Shown here piece by piece: positions 62,902 through 64,000 of a stretch of 64,000 nt of DNA. The stretch covers positions 1 through 64,000 of the forward strand of contig JAFLVJ010000006.1 of assembly GCA_022508375.1 (NCBI GenBank), read 5' to 3'. The translations under genes and the position numbers were made by a program. The notes under the pieces are model-generated. The model did no database searches and was not told the DNA's origin. It saw only the letters and a list, made by a program, of their open reading frames with translations. The stretch comes from Clostridiales bacterium. Lineage in GTDB: Bacteria; Bacillota; Clostridia; Christensenellales; CAG-314. Numbering within the stretch: position 1 is the first letter of the stretch; each line of letters begins with the position of its first letter.

Positions 62902-62962
62902 ACTCTTCACCAAGAAGAACCTAAAGTGAATTGAATGTTTAGGTTCTTTGTTGTAACATTAT

Positions 62963-62995
62963 AAAAAGGAAGCGTAATTAAGCGCTTCCTTTTTT
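62963..62995. terminator. Bidirectional intrinsic terminator
   Basis: AAAAAGGAAGCG pairs with CGCTTCCTTTTT around TAATTAAG. It separates the island from the convergent gene at 63,027. Confidence 0.88.
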
Positions 62996-63026
62996 GCCGT
63001 AATTTTTATTGAATTTTTATTTTTCT

Positions 63027-64000
63027 TTACGATTTTTTCTTTTGTTTGAAAGTTACAACTATTACCGCAGTGATGGCGCCGATTAGCGCAACGCCTAAGC
63101 CGATGGAAATGCCTAAGCCTGCCCAGTTGGTACCGTGGGTGTTACTAATTGTGCCTGTGGTTTTAATCATATCAAAGTTCATATCCTTTGCGTCGATTTC
63201 CACAAGGTGTTTGCCATCTTTCAGTCCTTCAATTATAAAGCTGGGGTTGCGGTTGTTGTCGTTAGCCTTGATTTCGTATGTTTTACCGTCAATTTTAATG
63301 GTGGATTTGGCGTTGGTGGCAAACAACATCATATTTGTGCCCGTCAGGTAGAATTTGACCTTGCCGCTGTCGGTGTGCATGGCCTTGCCGTTGATGTACA
63401 AACCGTTTACGTCGCTCCATTTGTTATCGTACCTGAGCGCTTGGTCGGCAGAAGAATAAACATTGTAGCTTGTGCCAAGGTCCAAGTTCTGAACAAATTC
63501 CATTTCCCTTATGTTGGTAAATCTTTGTCCGGACGAATTGCTCTTTACGACCAGTTTGACATACTTAGTGGATACCATACTATCAAACGGGATACTGAAA
63601 TTGCTTTGAGTTGTGTTGTTGCCTTCCGACAACTTGGTGTATTGTACACCGTCCTCACTTGTCCAAATTTCCCATTCGCCTATTGCGTAGTAGCCGGGTT
63701 GGAAATTGAAGTTGATTTGGTTGAATACAGCATCCTCGTCAAATTGAATAATGTAGTTGTGCGGATAGTTAGTGATCTGACCGTTCCAAGCGGTGTGGAA
63801 AGTTGTGGATGTGTCGCCGTCAAACATTGCCATAATGTCGGCGCCATTGACGGTTTTAACAGGGTTTCCTTCGTCGTCCAAACATTCGGCGCTTGTCGGC
63901 GTGAACTTGACGGAATTAGTGTAGAACTTGTTTATGTACAAGTTTCTGAAATCCACATACGCAGGATAAATGTTGGTTTCAGTCTTTCTGGCTTTCTCAA
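63027..64000 (-). CDS. Surface protein with discoidin-like (F5/8 type C) domain, C-terminal part
   Basis: The open frame continues to the right edge, so the N-terminus is outside the window; at least 323 residues are visible. A discoidin/CBM32-like beta-sandwich (MAMFDGDTSTTFHTAWNG, IIQFDEDAVFNQINFNFQPG, WEIWTSEDGVQYTKLSEG, TKYVKLVVKSNS, RFTNIREMEF) is followed by another small beta domain. A C-terminal membrane helix (GLGISIGLGVALIGAITAVI) and a basic tail anchor it. Such proteins bind glycans at the surface and often carry a glycosidase domain upstream. Composition is again like the glycan loci, so the island has ended. Confidence 0.85.
   Translation of the reverse strand, partial: EKARKTETNIYPAYVDFRNLYINKFYTNSVKFTPTSAECLDDEGNPVKTVNGADIMAMFDGDTSTTFHTAWNGQITNYPHNYIIQFDEDAVFNQINFNFQPGYYAIGEWEIWTSEDGVQYTKLSEGNNTTQSNFSIPFDSMVSTKYVKLVVKSNSSGQRFTNIREMEFVQNLDLGTSYNVYSSADQALRYDNKWSDVNGLYINGKAMHTDSGKVKFYLTGTNMMLFATNAKSTIKIDGKTYEIKANDNNRNPSFIIEGLKDGKHLVEIDAKDMNFDMIKTTGTISNTHGTNWAGLGISIGLGVALIGAITAVIVVTFKQKKKS

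Noticed and set aside
50946-62950. Complete prophage or integrative element
   Set aside because: No integrase, capsid, portal, terminase or conjugation genes are present; only boundary repeats and cargo are seen.
1-64000. CRISPR array
   Set aside because: No series of short direct repeats with equal spacers was seen anywhere, and no cas genes.

Overview
The window reads as a chromosomal piece of a carbohydrate-degrading Bacillota bacterium, most likely an uncultured gut Clostridia. The evidence is the large number of Gram-positive lipoprotein signals (lipobox Cys), AGGAGG-type ribosome binding sites, the bug_3-type bacterial Ig repeats and the ComF/XRE/MntP genes. No taxonomic marker gene is present, so the placement is inference.

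Region 1 (1-30,212) is a plant-glycan and rhamnose region. A divergent lipoprotein gene is cut by the left edge. Locus A (309-10,923) encodes a membrane-tethered family 3 glycoside hydrolase (GH3) with permuted domain order, a separate four-helix membrane protein, an Ig-like membrane-anchored protein, a small lipoprotein, a large secreted protein and a six-Ig-repeat lipoprotein with a CBM-like domain. It ends at a bidirectional terminator facing a DeoR-family repressor gene (11,005-11,751). Between the repressor and an alpha-L-rhamnosidase (GH78) are two back-to-back promoters sharing an 11-bp inverted repeat, a good operator candidate. From there about 18 kb run in one direction: GH78, a beta-helix lipoprotein, locus B (a paralogous copy of locus A in which the GH3 and the four-helix protein are fused), then rhaB, rhaA and rhaD. 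The enzymes would strip rhamnose and other sugars from plant glycans or glycosides and convert L-rhamnose to DHAP and L-lactaldehyde.

Region 2 (30,254-47,496) begins with a secreted phosphatase-like lipoprotein. It is followed by a maltodextrin-type ABC transporter (binding protein fused to a SusE/SusF-like domain, two permeases, an ATPase with an acidic insertion). Next come a divergent operon of a secreted galactanase (GH53, CBM61-like tail) and a secreted alpha-amylase (GH13), then a cytoplasmic set of an unrecognised enzyme, a zinc ribbon and a second GH53, and finally a type I pullulanase lipoprotein. This is a starch and beta-1,4-galactan region.

Region 3 (47,595-50,581) is housekeeping: comF with an XRE regulator, then a yybP-ykoY-type manganese riboswitch in front of a Ca/Na antiporter gene and mntP.

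Region 4 (50,651-62,995) looks like a genomic island at tRNA-Ser(CGA). It contains a five-gene minus-strand operon: a helicase-nuclease-methylase with its SAM motif in a partner subunit, an unknown gene, a 23-codon-class membrane microprotein not caught by ordinary ORF length limits, and another unknown gene. A visibly AT-rich 4.5-kb segment follows, bounded by a perfect 23-bp direct repeat, with a CpXC-like/TPR-like membrane protein, an alpha/beta hydrolase and a DUF2971 protein. Degenerate copies of the tRNA 3' end, each followed by a hairpin, punctuate this region. A surface protein with a discoidin-like domain runs off the right edge.

The best candidates for something undescribed are the GH3 plus four-helix membrane module seen both split and fused, and the restriction operon with its microprotein and two unknown genes.
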